Part shown: positions 45,710-56,377 of the stretch, in pieces
Numbering within the stretch: position 1 is the first letter of the stretch
How the letters are laid out: each line of letters begins with the position of its first letter
Origin: Aquicella siphonis
Lineage (GTDB): Bacteria > Pseudomonadota > Gammaproteobacteria > DSM-16500
DNA length: 64,000 nt
Assembly (NCBI RefSeq): GCF_902459485.1
Contig: NZ_LR699119.1
Span: forward strand, 1,674,001 to 1,738,000
Direction: 5' to 3'
Program-made: the position numbers and the translations under genes
Notes under the pieces: generated by a model
What the model was told of the DNA's origin: nothing
Databases searched by the model: none
What the model saw: the letters and a program-made list of their open reading frames with translations, nothing else

Positions 45710-47107
45710 TTATGTAAAAGGCCGGAACCTGCTCACATACTGATTAACATCTTCAAGCCTGGATGCCTCAATATGTACAGACAATTTGTCCAGGGTAAAA
45801 TCCAGCATCAAATTAAAACAGCCTGACAAGTTATTGCTATCTTCCGCGCGCACACGCTGCTGCATGGCAGTCACATATTGATGCATTTCATCCAGGCTGC
45901 GCTCGGAATCCAGGAATGCGAGAATATCTTCCACTTTCTGGTGGTGGTGCCGCGTCAACCTGGCATAAAACGGAGAAGAATAACTGGCGAACAACCGGGC
46001 CACTGCCAGTTTTACCCACTGAGTGAATGATTTTTCACGCTCTGTCGTCACTTCATCCCAAACCTCTGCAAATTCCACCGGGTATTTTTTCGCCTGGGAA
46101 GAAGATTGACTGACAGCGAACAAACGATGTTGGTTAGAGGTATCAAACCTGGCAGCTACAATCTCGTCAAGATTGGATGCCGGCGCATTGAAAAAGCCAA
46201 TGACCGCTGACCTGGGACGCGGCGGAGCAGGCGCCGCTTCCAGCCAGCTTTCCCGCAGTGTGATACACATTCTCTGCACTTGCACTCCGCTTTTCAATTT
46301 CACGAGAAACACAGCCGGCGTCTCATACGGAAAGAAAACATCCAGCTTGGCGTTATACTGTGCGGGAGTCTGAAAATGACAATAGCGGTAGGCGGAAGCA
46401 AGATCCGGAAACAGCCGCATCCATTTGCCATGATGAAACAAGCTTGCGGTAATCTCGTTGGCAGAATAATGGCTGCGCATTTGACTGCTTGAAACATCCG
46501 CGCCTGAAGCACCCAGGTAGGTCAGGTTAAAATCACCCAGATAGGAACTAAAAGTGCCATATAAATCAATGGGGATGCCAACCGCATAGTAAATGCGGCG
46601 CAGAGGATAGTCCATCACTGCCTGTTTGCTGCCGGCGCTCACCATGCTGAAGCGGCGCAGCGATTCCGGACCAAGATAAGAGAAAATATTCTGTTTGATT
46701 TCCGCGGGCATGCGAGAAAGAAAATCAGCTTCGCTTCTCACTTGCAGATAGAGCCGGGAGACGGTCTTGAGATAATTTTCCACAAGCTGGGCTTCCGTCT
46801 GGCCTTCAGCTGGTTCCCTCATCATGGTGACGCGCGCCTCGGTAAATAAAAACAGGGTTTGCGCCGCCTGGTCAGGCGACTTCAATACCTCCTGCAGCAG
46901 TGATTTCCTGATGGATTCCAGGGAAGAAAGTGCTTCTGCCGCAGCGGTTTCCGCCTCCCCATCAGGGCCGCTCAATCCGGCAAGGCGTTTTAAATCACGT
47001 TGCAAATCGTGTAACGCTTCACTCAGATAGGGATTGATAGCGCCTAAATGCTGGCGCAGCAGGCGGCATTCAGAAAATAGCGCCTGGATTTGCAGTGAAA
47101 AATTCAT
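45710..47107 (-). CDS. F-box-like protein, effector candidate
   Basis: 465 residues, soluble. Residues about 130-170 read LSRMPAEIKQNIFSYLGPES and continue LRRFSMVSAGSK, matching the F-box consensus (LPxEIxxxILSYL, then LxxLxxVSK). F-box effectors of Legionella (AnkB, LegU1) recruit host SCF ubiquitin ligases; a similar role is inferred here. The remaining 300 residues have no recognised repeats for substrate binding. GGGGATAAGAGA before the ATG at 47107 favours this start over 47140. Alone on the minus strand, divergent from parB. Confidence 0.8.
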   Translation of the reverse strand: MNFSLQIQALFSECRLLRQHLGAINPYLSEALHDLQRDLKRLAGLSGPDGEAETAAAEALSSLESIRKSLLQEVLKSPDQAAQTLFLFTEARVTMMREPAEGQTEAQLVENYLKTVSRLYLQVRSEADFLSRMPAEIKQNIFSYLGPESLRRFSMVSAGSKQAVMDYPLRRIYYAVGIPIDLYGTFSSYLGDFNLTYLGASGADVSSSQMRSHYSANEITASLFHHGKWMRLFPDLASAYRYCHFQTPAQYNAKLDVFFPYETPAVFLVKLKSGVQVQRMCITLRESWLEAAPAPPRPRSAVIGFFNAPASNLDEIVAARFDTSNQHRLFAVSQSSSQAKKYPVEFAEVWDEVTTEREKSFTQWVKLAVARLFASYSSPFYARLTRHHHQKVEDILAFLDSERSLDEMHQYVTAMQQRVRAEDSNNLSGCFNLMLDFTLDKLSVHIEASRLEDVNQYVSRFRPFT

Positions 47108-47199
47108 TCTCTTATCCCCGCTTGTGAAGAGGTTAGCCATTTTTATAGAAAAATGATATTAGTCCACCAGAAGTCAATGCTCAAGGCGTAAAAGCAAAT

Positions 47200-47228
47200 T
47201 TGATAAAAATATGCCCAGGCAATATACT
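47200..47228 (+). promoter_or_regulatory. Sigma-70 promoter of parB
   Basis: TTGATA (47200-47205), a 17-bp spacer and TATACT (47223-47228). Transcription would start around 47235, downstream of the ATG at 47234, so translation must begin at 47261. Confidence 0.65.
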
Positions 47229-47260
47229 CCTGCATGGAAATTTCGGTTACACTAACTGCC

Positions 47261-48064
47261 ATGCTAAAACGACGACCCTCATTGCAACAAATTCCTATTG
47301 ATTTGCTGTTACGCGGCAAATATCAGCCCCGGCAGCATTTCGACCCTGAAAAACTGCGTGAACTGGCGGATTCCATAAAAAGTACCGGCGGCTTATTGCA
47401 GCCTATCGTCGTCCGCCCCGCCGCCTCGGGCCAGTATGAAATCGTCGCCGGGGAACGGCGCTGGCGCGCGGCGCAATTGGCAGGATTGCCGGATGTCAGC
47501 TGCCTGGTCTGCCAATATACCGATGAACAGGCGTTACAGGCTTCCATCGTGGAAAATATCAGCCGGGCCGATTTGAATCCCATTGAAGAAGCCCAGGCTT
47601 ACCAGCGATTAATCGATGAGTTTCAATATCTGCATGAAGAAGTCGCCGCGTCCGTCGGCAAATCACGCACAGCCATTACCAATTCATTACGGCTGCTCAA
47701 ACTGGATACCCAGGTACAACAGTGGCTGATCAGCGGGCAGTTAAGCGAAGGCCATGGAAAAATCCTCGCCGGCCTGGACCGCGGACATCAGGTGGAACTA
47801 GCCCAGCGCGGCATACAGAAAGGCTGGAATGTGCGTAAAATGGAACTGGAGGCGAAAAAACTGCAAAATGCTTCTGCCGTCACAGAAGGCCCTTATTCTG
47901 ACGCCAACCTCAAGCAGCTTGAAACCGCCCTGTCTGAACACCTGGGCAACCGCACACAGATAGAATATGAAGAACGCGGCGGCGGCTATGTACGCATACG
48001 CTTTAACAATATCGATGAACTGGAAGGCCATTTTGACCGTCTGGGCTTCAAGTTTGAAGATTAA
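47261..48064 (+). CDS. ParB/Spo0J family DNA-binding partition protein (orphan)
   Basis: 267 residues. The N-terminal ParB nuclease-like domain has YQPRQHF and the CTP-binding GERRWRAAQLAG box, followed by NISRADLNPIEEAQAY and the helix-turn-helix (VAASVGKSRTAITNSLRLLK). It lacks the N-terminal GLGRGLxALL peptide that activates ParA, and no parA lies nearby. It could be a second ParB-like protein with another role, or chromosomal ParB separated from ParA. Start at 47261 is set by the promoter; ribosome binding site is poor. Confidence 0.88.
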   Translation: MLKRRPSLQQIPIDLLLRGKYQPRQHFDPEKLRELADSIKSTGGLLQPIVVRPAASGQYEIVAGERRWRAAQLAGLPDVSCLVCQYTDEQALQASIVENISRADLNPIEEAQAYQRLIDEFQYLHEEVAASVGKSRTAITNSLRLLKLDTQVQQWLISGQLSEGHGKILAGLDRGHQVELAQRGIQKGWNVRKMELEAKKLQNASAVTEGPYSDANLKQLETALSEHLGNRTQIEYEERGGGYVRIRFNNIDELEGHFDRLGFKFED

Positions 48065-48092
48065 TCACGGGCCGACACTCCGAAAAAAACAC

Positions 48093-48905
48093 TCACAAAT
48101 CCAGCCTGGAATCAGAGAGTATCGATTCCGCATTCAATCTGGCGAGACTGTTCCGGATGCGCCGCAAGCCTTTTTCCACGCTTTTCGTGCGCGTGCTTAA
48201 TTCCGGATTTAAAACCGTCGTGGCGTGATTGATATGATCCAGGTATTTCACTAGCACTTCAGAAGACAGAAAAACCATTTCGTGCCCGCTGTCCACCAGC
48301 CGCTTGTGCATGTCTTTTCCCGCAACCATGTCGCCGCCAGAAAAACTCAGGTTCAAACGCCTGATCAAATCCATACGGTACATGGCGCAATGACTACGCA
48401 GATAATAATAATTCTTGCCCACTCCTTCTATGGCTTGCGGGTTTTGTCTCAGCAGACGGTAATAAGCCAGCTGGGCATTGCGTTCAAGCTTTTTCAAGAC
48501 TTGCCGCCACATCGGTTTGGCTTCGAGCTTCCAGGAGCCCACTCCCGCGATGGCGGTTTTTTTTTCCATGTGTGAAATCAGAAAATTCAGCCAGTGCGGG
48601 TGTTTTATCAGCGTATCAGTATGGATGGACAAGACATAGGGCGTGCTGACCTGTTCCAGACCGAGGTCCAGGGCTCTGGAATGTGCGGAAATAGCCCCTT
48701 CGCCGGGAACAGCTTTCCGTTCGATTAATTTTATCCAGGAAAGACTGCGCAAATACTCGATGGATGCATCCCGGGATTCGTTATCAATCACAATAACTTC
48801 AGCCTGCCCGTGACAAGTGTGTTTGCGAATCAGACGCAGGCAAAGCTTCGTCAGTTCCGGCGTTTTATAATTAGGTATTAATATCGTCACTTGCGGGTGT
48901 TTCAT
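48093..48905 (-). CDS. Family 2 glycosyltransferase
   Basis: 270 residues starting with the GT-A opening VTILIPNYKTPELTKLCL, the DNESRD nucleotide-sugar loop and the metal-binding IHTDT segment (in place of DxD). Rhamnosyltransferase-like enzymes have this look. It is divergent from the rhamnose operon across 82 bp, so it likely adds a surface sugar, perhaps rhamnose; this is inference. Confidence 0.88.
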   Translation of the reverse strand: MKHPQVTILIPNYKTPELTKLCLRLIRKHTCHGQAEVIVIDNESRDASIEYLRSLSWIKLIERKAVPGEGAISAHSRALDLGLEQVSTPYVLSIHTDTLIKHPHWLNFLISHMEKKTAIAGVGSWKLEAKPMWRQVLKKLERNAQLAYYRLLRQNPQAIEGVGKNYYYLRSHCAMYRMDLIRRLNLSFSGGDMVAGKDMHKRLVDSGHEMVFLSSEVLVKYLDHINHATTVLNPELSTRTKSVEKGLRRIRNSLARLNAESILSDSRLDL

Positions 48906-48917
48906 GTCTATTCAAAG

Positions 48918-48946
48918 TTCACAGAGAATTAAAGAGCGACTATAAT
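48918..48946 (+). promoter_or_regulatory. Sigma-70 promoter of the rhamnose operon
   Basis: TTCACA (48918-48923), a 17-bp spacer and a perfect TATAAT (48941-48946), 41 bp before the rfbA start. Confidence 0.75.
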
Positions 48947-48987
48947 ACGCGCTTCTATAACTAACGTGAAGAACCTTTGGGGCATCA

Positions 48988-49851
48988 ATGAAAGGCATAA
49001 TCTTAGCGGGCGGGTTAGGGACGAGGCTCTACCCGGCAACCCGGTCCATCAGCAAACAACTCTTGCCGGTTTATGATAAGCCCATGATTTATTATCCGAT
49101 TTGCACACTCATGCAAGCCGGAATACGCGATATCCTGATCATTACCACCCCTCATGAATTGCCCATGTTCCAGGAGCTTCTGAGTGACGGATCGCAATGG
49201 GGCATCTCCCTTTCCTATGCTTCCCAGCCCCGGCCGGAGGGAATTGCCCAGGCATTTATCATTGCTGAGCATTTTATCGGCCAGGATTCAGTCTGTCTGA
49301 TTCTGGGAGATAACATTCTGTACGGCGACAGTCTGTCAGACCGGCTGCGCCACGCCGCCGCCCAGCCGTCTGGAGCAACCATCTTCGGCTATTATGTTTC
49401 TGATCCTGAGCGTTATGGCGTCATTGTCTTCGACAAGGCCCAGCAGCCCGTTGATATTATTGAAAAGCCCGCCGCATTCGTATCACATTACGCTGTCATC
49501 GGCTTGTATTTTTACGACAATGATGTCATCCGCATCGCGAAAGGATTGAAACCGTCAGCCCGCGGCGAACTCGAAATCACTGATGTCAACCGGCATTACC
49601 TGAAGCAGAATAAATTACAGGTTGAAAAAATCGGACGCGGCACTGCCTGGCTGGACACCGGCACACATAAGTCTTTACTGGATGCCGCCAATTTCATTTA
49701 TGTCCTGGAACAGCGCCAGGGTTTGAAAATCGGCAGCCCGGAAGAAGTTGCCTGGCGCACGGGATTAATCACGATCGATCAGCTCGAAAAGCTCGCCGCC
49801 ACTCAAGTCAAAAGCGGTTATGGCGAATATCTGCTGGATCTGGTTGAATAA
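48988..49851 (+). CDS. rfbA: Glucose-1-phosphate thymidylyltransferase
   Basis: 287 residues with [36 protein letters not shown] and ILGDNILYG, the RfbA/RmlA signature. It makes dTDP-glucose, the first step of dTDP-L-rhamnose synthesis. It heads a tight run rfbA-rfbC-rfbD-rfbB. Confidence 0.97.
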   Translation: MKGIILAGGLGTRLYPATRSISKQLLPVYDKPMIYYPICTLMQAGIRDILIITTPHELPMFQELLSDGSQWGISLSYASQPRPEGIAQAFIIAEHFIGQDSVCLILGDNILYGDSLSDRLRHAAAQPSGATIFGYYVSDPERYGVIVFDKAQQPVDIIEKPAAFVSHYAVIGLYFYDNDVIRIAKGLKPSARGELEITDVNRHYLKQNKLQVEKIGRGTAWLDTGTHKSLLDAANFIYVLEQRQGLKIGSPEEVAWRTGLITIDQLEKLAATQVKSGYGEYLLDLVE

Positions 49852-49868
49852 AAGCAAAAGAGAATATT

Positions 49869-50414
49869 ATGAAAATCACTGAAGGGCCGCTGACGGGCCT
49901 GCTAATCATTGAACCCAGAATCTTCACTGACAGCCGCGGCTATTTTTATGAAGTATTTCAACAGCAGCGTTATCAGGAACACGGCATTCCGGCTTTTGTG
50001 CAAGACAATGTTTCGCGCTCCAGATACGGCGTACTGCGCGGACTGCATTACCAGCTGCCGCATCCGCAGGGCAAGCTGGTCTATGTCACGCGCGGCAGCG
50101 TATGGGATGTGGCCGTGGACATTCGCGTTTCTTCACCGACATTCGGTCAATGGTTTGGCGCGCACCTCAACGATGAAAACCACAAACAGATCTATATTCC
50201 ACCCGGGTTCGCCCACGGTTTTTGTGTGTTGTCGGAGGAGGCTGACTTTCATTATAAATGCACAGACTATTACTTTCCCGGCACAGAACAAGGCATCGCC
50301 TGGAATGACAAACGTCTCAATATTCCCTGGCTCGTGCACAATCCGGTTCTGTCACCCAAAGATGAAATACTTCCCGGCCTGAATGATATTACGCATGCAA
50401 AATTATTCCCTTAA
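49869..50414 (+). CDS. rfbC: dTDP-4-dehydrorhamnose 3,5-epimerase
   Basis: 181 residues with a cupin fold: RGLHYQLPHPQGKLV holds the catalytic His, and YIPPGFAHGFCVL and YKCTDYY complete the RmlC pattern. The 3' end overlaps the start of rfbD by 20 bases. Confidence 0.97.
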   Translation: MKITEGPLTGLLIIEPRIFTDSRGYFYEVFQQQRYQEHGIPAFVQDNVSRSRYGVLRGLHYQLPHPQGKLVYVTRGSVWDVAVDIRVSSPTFGQWFGAHLNDENHKQIYIPPGFAHGFCVLSEEADFHYKCTDYYFPGTEQGIAWNDKRLNIPWLVHNPVLSPKDEILPGLNDITHAKLFP

Positions 50415-51291
50415 AATTCTTGTCACCGGCGGCGCAGGACAGCTGGCAAACGCCTTACGCGCATACCAGCACACCCGCTTTCATCTTGTTGCGGCAACGC
50501 GCTCAGACCTGGACATTACACAAGAGGCCTCCATTCAAAAGGCGATTTCGCGCCACAAACCCGATCTCATTGTCAATGCAGCCGCATATACTGCGGTTGA
50601 CAAGGCAGAACAGGAACAAGATGCCGCGATGCGCGTGAACCATCTTGGCGCACAAAATATCGCTGCTGCCTGTCGTAAAAACCGGATTCCGCTTATTCAT
50701 CTCTCTACTGATTACCTCTTTGACGGGCATTCTAAAACTCCTTACCGCGAAGAAGACACCTGTCACCCGCTCAATATCTATGGCAAAAGCAAGTGGCTGG
50801 GCGAACAGGCTGTGCGGGAACAGTGTGAAGAACATGTCATTTTGCGCGTCAGCGCGGTTTTCAGTGAATTCGGCCATAATTTTCTCAAAACCATGCTGCG
50901 GCTTGCCGCCGAGCGGGATGAGTTACGCGTGATTGCCGACCAGGTCACTTGCCCGACATACGCGGGCCATATCGCCAAGGTCATTTATGATCTGGCGGAC
51001 AAATCATCCCCCTGGGGAACCTATCACTATTGCGACACCGCGCCAGTATCGTGGCACCAATTCGCCTCCGTCATCATTCAGGAAGCGAACCGCCATAAAA
51101 AACTTCGCGTCACAAAAATCCACCCCGTTCCCGCGGCGGAATATCATACACCGGCGATGCGGCCGGCATTTTCTGTCCTGGATTGTCATAAGATCGCCAG
51201 CGATTATCAAATTACACAAGCCGCATGGATGGATGCCGTAAAAAAAATTGTTCCGTCCCTTCTATCAGGACAGGATAAGACAAACACATAA
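50395..51291 (+). CDS. rfbD: dTDP-4-dehydrorhamnose reductase
   Basis: 298 residues, Rossmann fold with ILVTGGAGQLANAL, STDYLFDG and the YGKSKW catalytic Tyr-Lys. It performs the last step to dTDP-L-rhamnose. The ATG at 50395 lies inside rfbC; ATG 50383 is an in-frame alternative. Confidence 0.96.
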   Translation: MQNYSLKILVTGGAGQLANALRAYQHTRFHLVAATRSDLDITQEASIQKAISRHKPDLIVNAAAYTAVDKAEQEQDAAMRVNHLGAQNIAAACRKNRIPLIHLSTDYLFDGHSKTPYREEDTCHPLNIYGKSKWLGEQAVREQCEEHVILRVSAVFSEFGHNFLKTMLRLAAERDELRVIADQVTCPTYAGHIAKVIYDLADKSSPWGTYHYCDTAPVSWHQFASVIIQEANRHKKLRVTKIHPVPAAEYHTPAMRPAFSVLDCHKIASDYQITQAAWMDAVKKIVPSLLSGQDKTNT

Positions 51292-51301
51292 GGAACTCCT
51301 C

Positions 51302-52312
51302 ATGCAGAAGTATCAACCTCGATTCATGTTGGTCACGGGCGGCGCAGGATTCATAGGCGCAAATTTCATCCGTCATGTGCTTGCGAACGAACCTGCGGTT
51401 CATATCATCAATCTCGACAAACTGACTTACGCAGGCTCGCTTGATAATCTCAGGGATTTACCCGGCGGCGAACGTCATCATTTTATCCGCGGCGACATCA
51501 CCGACGCCGAATTCATACGCCATGTTCTCCAGCATCATCATATCGACACTATCGTGCATTTTGCGGCCGAAAGCCATGTCGATCGATCCATCTCGGGGCC
51601 CGCGGCATTTGTTGAAACCAATGTCACGGGAACATTCGTCCTGCTGGAATCCGCGCGTTACCACTGGTTTGAAGTTGATGAAATCGATGCGTCGCAATGC
51701 CGGTTTCACCATATATCTACCGATGAAGTGTATGGATCCCTGTCCGGCAGCGAACCGCCTTTCACGGAAAAAACCGCTTACGCACCGCGCTCACCTTATT
51801 CCGCCACCAAAGCCGGCTCGGATCATTTGGTCAGCGCCTATTTTCATACCTACGGATTGCCGGTGACCATTTCCAATTGTTCGAATAATTACGGCCCATA
51901 CCAGCATCCGGAAAAATTCATCCCCACCATCATTCGTTCCTGCCTGAACTGGCAGCCTGTCCCCATTTACGGAAACGGAAAAAATATTCGTGACTGGATG
52001 TATGTCGATGATCACTGCAAAGGCATTCTGGATATCATCAAACACGGAAAAACTGGCGAACGTTACAATCTGGGCGGTCAGAACGAATGGGAAAATATTC
52101 AATTGGCGCGTTACATCTGCGAACAGATAGATAAACGCCGTCCGCGTGAAAAGTCACACTCGACTTTACTGGAATTTGTTACAGACCGGCCCGGTCACGA
52201 TTTTCGTTACGCCATCGACCATGCCAAGATTAAAACGGAACTGGGCTGGGAGCCGCAGGAATCCTTCGAGACAGGGATCAAAAAGACCATAGACTTTTAC
52301 TGGCGAGATTAG
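51302..52312 (+). CDS. rfbB: dTDP-glucose 4,6-dehydratase
   Basis: 336 residues, extended SDR with MLVTGGAGFIGANFIRHV, HFAAESHVDRSI, the STDEVYGSL active site and YSATKAGSDHL (YxxxK). AAGGA precedes the ATG at 51302. It completes the rhamnose pathway set. Confidence 0.97.
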   Translation: MQKYQPRFMLVTGGAGFIGANFIRHVLANEPAVHIINLDKLTYAGSLDNLRDLPGGERHHFIRGDITDAEFIRHVLQHHHIDTIVHFAAESHVDRSISGPAAFVETNVTGTFVLLESARYHWFEVDEIDASQCRFHHISTDEVYGSLSGSEPPFTEKTAYAPRSPYSATKAGSDHLVSAYFHTYGLPVTISNCSNNYGPYQHPEKFIPTIIRSCLNWQPVPIYGNGKNIRDWMYVDDHCKGILDIIKHGKTGERYNLGGQNEWENIQLARYICEQIDKRRPREKSHSTLLEFVTDRPGHDFRYAIDHAKIKTELGWEPQESFETGIKKTIDFYWRD

Positions 52313-52333
52313 CTCTTACTTTACAAGAACGCA

Positions 52334-52936
52334 TCATCGCCAGATCTGGTACACTTGTCCGGTCTGCGCCCCTTCAACGCTTTTGCTGTAGGCAAGGGCC
52401 GCGCGCGCGGCAGGCACGGATTCGAAACCATGAAAATAATCACCGTAATCCTCCAGGGATTCGGTAATGACCGTCGGACTCACCGCATTAATACGGATTT
52501 GCCTGGTCATTTCAATCGCCGCAGCCTTGCAAAAGCTGTCGATTGCGCCGTTCACCATGGAAGCCGAAGCGCCGTAGCGTATGGGATCAGCACTCAATAT
52601 TCCGCTGGTCAGGGTGAAAGATCCCCCGTCTTGTATGCGTGCCAGACCTGCTGTAACCAGATTCACCTGACCCATCAGCTTGTCCTGCAGCCCGACAAAA
52701 TAATTTTCCGCCGTCATATCGGCCAGGCTTCCAAAATGCACTTTGCCCACTGTTGAAACCACTGCGTCGAACTGTCCCACAGACTGGTACATGTTTTCTA
52801 TGGATTGAATGTCTCTGATATTCACTTGCACATCACCGTGCGTGAATCCCGCCACAATGACTGTATGGCGCTTGGCGAGCTCGCTGACTACCGCCTTGCC
52901 GATAGTTCCCGTTCCCCCCACTACAATGATTCTCAT
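52334..52936 (-). CDS. Short-chain dehydrogenase-like protein
   Basis: 200 residues with the Rossmann opening IIVVGGTGTIGKAV and VVSTVGKVHFGSL. The catalytic YxxxK is not present; the equivalent stretch reads GASASMVNGAIDSF. This pattern belongs to a small bacterial SDR subgroup of unknown substrate. It converges with rfbB, 21 bp apart. Confidence 0.85.
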   Translation of the reverse strand: MRIIVVGGTGTIGKAVVSELAKRHTVIVAGFTHGDVQVNIRDIQSIENMYQSVGQFDAVVSTVGKVHFGSLADMTAENYFVGLQDKLMGQVNLVTAGLARIQDGGSFTLTSGILSADPIRYGASASMVNGAIDSFCKAAAIEMTRQIRINAVSPTVITESLEDYGDYFHGFESVPAARAALAYSKSVEGAQTGQVYQIWR

Positions 52937-53010
52937 GATTATGCCCTCAGTTTTGAAGTAAGATTATATGCTTGGAATGAGAAAAACAATATTTGCAAAT
53001 AGCACGCTTA

Positions 53011-53418
53011 TTAGAATATTGAAACTAATTTATCCATGACAGGCCAATTGCCTTCCAGCAAGGGCAGAGACAGAATTTCCTCGCGAGTAAGCCATTGTAT
53101 CGCCTGATTTTCCAGGCTTTTTGGCTCGCCCGAAAATTCCGCGACCAGCCAGATTTCAAGATGCACGATTTTATCCGGGTATGAATAAGTGTGATCAAAC
53201 AAATGCGAAGCAGCCATGACTTCTATACCTAATTCTTCCTGTAATTCACGCTTCAACGCAGACTCGCCCGATTCATTCTGCTCGATCTTGCCGCCCGGAA
53301 ATTCCCAGAAACCGCTGTAAGGCTTACCCTTGGGCCGTTCCGCCACCAGCAGGCGGCTGTTGCGCATGAGAATACCCGCAACGGCATGTATGGTCTTCAA
53401 CCGAGTTTCCCGTGACAT
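53011..53418 (-). CDS. mutT: 8-oxo-dGTP diphosphatase
   Basis: 135 residues with a perfect Nudix box: [18 protein letters not shown] followed by QEELGI. The [20 protein letters not shown] opening and the GFWEFPGGK stretch are those of MutT, which removes oxidised dGTP. The start lies inside the end of secA (22-base overlap), the usual gammaproteobacterial secA-mutT coupling. Confidence 0.93.
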   Translation of the reverse strand: MSRETRLKTIHAVAGILMRNSRLLVAERPKGKPYSGFWEFPGGKIEQNESGESALKRELQEELGIEVMAASHLFDHTYSYPDKIVHLEIWLVAEFSGEPKSLENQAIQWLTREEILSLPLLEGNWPVMDKLVSIF

Positions 53419-56117
53419 TGCTTGTATTTTTTTCCTGACCCGCAGGGACAGGGGTCATTGCGGCCAGTCTTGACCGCGCCGCGCGTGAAAGTCTGATTGG
53501 CAAGAAAAGCCGGCTCCATTTCCCTGACCGCCACCTCGGAATCATGCAAAGCATCGACTTCAGCATGCTGGTATTCCATGAGCGTGGGAGCGGCATGACG
53601 GCGCTGCGCCTGCATTTGCTCAACATCTTGTTCAACCTTGACTTCAAACTTGCTAAGAGAGGAAATCACATCATAGTTAACCTTGTCCAGGAGCTGGGCA
53701 AACAGCTCAAAAGCTTCGCGCTTGTATTCCTGTTTAGGATTCTTTTGTGCATAACCGCGCAAGTGTATCCCCTGGCGCAGATAATCCATCGCTGCCAGGT
53801 GCTCGCGCCAGGAAATATCCAGCGTCTGCAGCATAACGGCTTTTTCAAATTGACGCATCACCTTGGGTGTGACTTGCTCGTCTTTCTGTGCATACGCCTG
53901 CCGGAATTCGGATTGTATGCGTTCACGCAGCTTTTCTTCATCCAGGGTTTCATCCTGTTCCAGCCACTTGCTCACCGGCAATTTCAGGTTGAAATCACTT
54001 TCCAGTCGCTGTTCCAGGCCCGGAATATCCCACTCTTCTTCCATGCTGTGCGGTGGAATGAATGCGCTGACCAGCTGATCTATCACCCGGCGGCTGATAT
54101 CGGTAATGGTCTCCGCGACACTTTCCGCCGTCAGCAGTTCGTCTCTCTGGCGGTATATGACCTTGCGCTGTTCATTGGCCACATCATCATATTCCAGCAA
54201 TTGTTTACGCACATCGAAATTGTAGGCTTCAACCTTGCGCTGGGCATTTTCAATACTGCGCGACAACATGCGCGATTCCAGCGCCGCGCCTTTTTCCATG
54301 CCTATGCGCTGCATGATGGCATTCAGACGTTCACCGCCAAAAATACGCAGCAGATTATCCTGAAGGGAAAGATAAAATCGCGATTTGCCAGGATCGCCCT
54401 GACGGCCGGACCGTCCGCGCAGCTGGTTGTCGATACGGCGGGACTCATGCCGCTCGGTTCCCAGCACATACAAGCCTCCGGATGCCACCACTTGCGCGTG
54501 ACGGTCATCCCAGGCTTTTCTCCGCTTTTCAATTTCTTCGGGAGCCGGTGATTCCAGTGCTCTTAATTCTGCTTCCAGATTACCGCCCAAAACAATGTCG
54601 GTGCCGCGGCCCGCCATATTGGTCGCAATGGTCACCGCGCCGGGACGACCCGCTTCGGCGACAATCTGCGCTTCTTTTTCATGGAATTTGGCATTTAATA
54701 CCTGGTGTGGAATTTTCTCTTTCTTCAACAAGCCAGAGAGATATTCCGACGCTTCAATCGACGTGGTGCCGACCAGAATAGGCTGTCTGGTTTCATGGGT
54801 TTTCTTGATGTCCGCGACAATCGCCGTAAATTTTTCCTCACTGGACATATAGACAAAATCTGGATTGTCTTCCCGTATCATGGCCTTGTGCGTGGGAATC
54901 ACAATGACTTCCAGTCCGTAAATCTGCTGGAATTCATATGCTTCTGTGTCAGCCGTGCCTGTCATGCCGGCAAGTTTCTGATAAATGCGGAAATAATTCT
55001 GGAAGGTAATTGAAGCGAGTGTCTGGTTTTCCTGGTTAATCTTGACTTTTTCCTTCGCTTCCACCGCCTGGTGCAATCCATCCGACCAGCGCCGGCCAGG
55101 CATGGTTCTGCCCGTGTGCTCATCCACAATCACCACATCGCCTTGCTGCACGATGTAGTCGATATCACGATGAAACAGGGTATGCGCGCGCAACGCCGCA
55201 TAAATGTGGTGCATTAATACGATATTCTGGGCGTCGTAAAGGCTTTCCCCTTCTCTCAGCAAACCGGCTTTGGTCAGTAACTCTTCAACGTGCTGATGGC
55301 CTTCCTCGCTTAAAAACGCCTGCTTGGTTTTTTCATCCAGTGAATAATCACCAGGGCCGTCCTTTTGTTCCTGTTTGATCAGCTGCGGAATAATTTCGTT
55401 AATGGTGATATACAAATCCACACTGTCTTCCGCGGAACCGGAAATGATAAGAGGAGTACGCGCCTCATCGATCAGAATGGAGTCCACTTCATCCACAATG
55501 GCGTAATGCAAGCCGCGCTGGACTTTGTCAGCCAGGCTGAACACCATGTTATCGCGCAGGTAATCAAACCCGAATTCATTATTTGTCCCATAGGTAATGT
55601 CCGACCGGTAAGCTGCCTGCTTGTCTGCAGCGTTCATGCCGTGCAGATTGACGCCTACCGACAGTCCCAGAAATTCATACAAGGGCCGCATCCATTCCGC
55701 GTCGCGCCGCGCAAGATAATCATTGACCGTCACAATATGCACGCCATTCTGCGGCAAGGCATTCAGATAAGCCGAGAGTGTCGCGACCAGTGTTTTACCT
55801 TCGCCTGTACGCATTTCCGCGATATTGCCGCCGTGCAACACCATACCGCCTATCAGCTGGACATCAAAATGACGCATGTTCAGCGTACGCCTTGCGGCTT
55901 CACGAACCACTGCAAATGCTTCCGGCAAAAGTGAATCCAGTGCTTCGCCGCCTTGCAAACGCTGGCGAAACTCGCCTGTTTTCGCGCGCAGCGCCTCATC
56001 AGAAAGAGAAGAGATCTGTGGTTCCAGCGCGTTGATTCTTTCTACTGTTTTCCAATACTTGCGCAGTACACGTTGATTGCGGCTGCCGAGAACGTTCGTA
56101 AAAATGCGATTTAGCAT
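53397..56117 (-). CDS. secA: Preprotein translocase ATPase SecA
   Basis: 906 residues, the normal length. Walker [37 protein letters not shown] and the C-terminal zinc-binding [14 protein letters not shown] (the SecB-binding tail) are all visible. SecA drives protein export through SecYEG. A possible promoter TTGACT-16-TAATGT (minus strand, 56181-56154) lies upstream. Confidence 0.98.
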   Translation of the reverse strand: MLNRIFTNVLGSRNQRVLRKYWKTVERINALEPQISSLSDEALRAKTGEFRQRLQGGEALDSLLPEAFAVVREAARRTLNMRHFDVQLIGGMVLHGGNIAEMRTGEGKTLVATLSAYLNALPQNGVHIVTVNDYLARRDAEWMRPLYEFLGLSVGVNLHGMNAADKQAAYRSDITYGTNNEFGFDYLRDNMVFSLADKVQRGLHYAIVDEVDSILIDEARTPLIISGSAEDSVDLYITINEIIPQLIKQEQKDGPGDYSLDEKTKQAFLSEEGHQHVEELLTKAGLLREGESLYDAQNIVLMHHIYAALRAHTLFHRDIDYIVQQGDVVIVDEHTGRTMPGRRWSDGLHQAVEAKEKVKINQENQTLASITFQNYFRIYQKLAGMTGTADTEAYEFQQIYGLEVIVIPTHKAMIREDNPDFVYMSSEEKFTAIVADIKKTHETRQPILVGTTSIEASEYLSGLLKKEKIPHQVLNAKFHEKEAQIVAEAGRPGAVTIATNMAGRGTDIVLGGNLEAELRALESPAPEEIEKRRKAWDDRHAQVVASGGLYVLGTERHESRRIDNQLRGRSGRQGDPGKSRFYLSLQDNLLRIFGGERLNAIMQRIGMEKGAALESRMLSRSIENAQRKVEAYNFDVRKQLLEYDDVANEQRKVIYRQRDELLTAESVAETITDISRRVIDQLVSAFIPPHSMEEEWDIPGLEQRLESDFNLKLPVSKWLEQDETLDEEKLRERIQSEFRQAYAQKDEQVTPKVMRQFEKAVMLQTLDISWREHLAAMDYLRQGIHLRGYAQKNPKQEYKREAFELFAQLLDKVNYDVISSLSKFEVKVEQDVEQMQAQRRHAAPTLMEYQHAEVDALHDSEVAVREMEPAFLANQTFTRGAVKTGRNDPCPCGSGKKYKQCHGKLG

Positions 56118-56316
56118 GATATGTGTCTTTACCTAGAAAAAAATCAAATGAAAACATTACCGTGTTCAAGGAAAAAGTCAAATAAACAATTTGCCCGCTG
56201 CACAACACGAGCAGCGCAAGTATATAGCAAAAACGCTTGTTCGGCACGCCTTATCAGCCTGCATGAAGCGGCATCAAACAATTAATAAGCGGCGCATGCA
56301 AGCCTGAGAGACCGGC

Positions 56317-56345
56317 GTGACCTGCGCCCGGGCAGGAGGTATACT
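56317..56345 (+). promoter_or_regulatory. Candidate promoter of the membrane protein gene
   Basis: GTGACC (56317-56322), a 17-bp spacer and TATACT (56340-56345), 33 bp before the ATG at 56378. Confidence 0.5.
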
Positions 56346-56377
56346 CCCAGGCTTTGATTCTTACGCAGGTGCGCATC

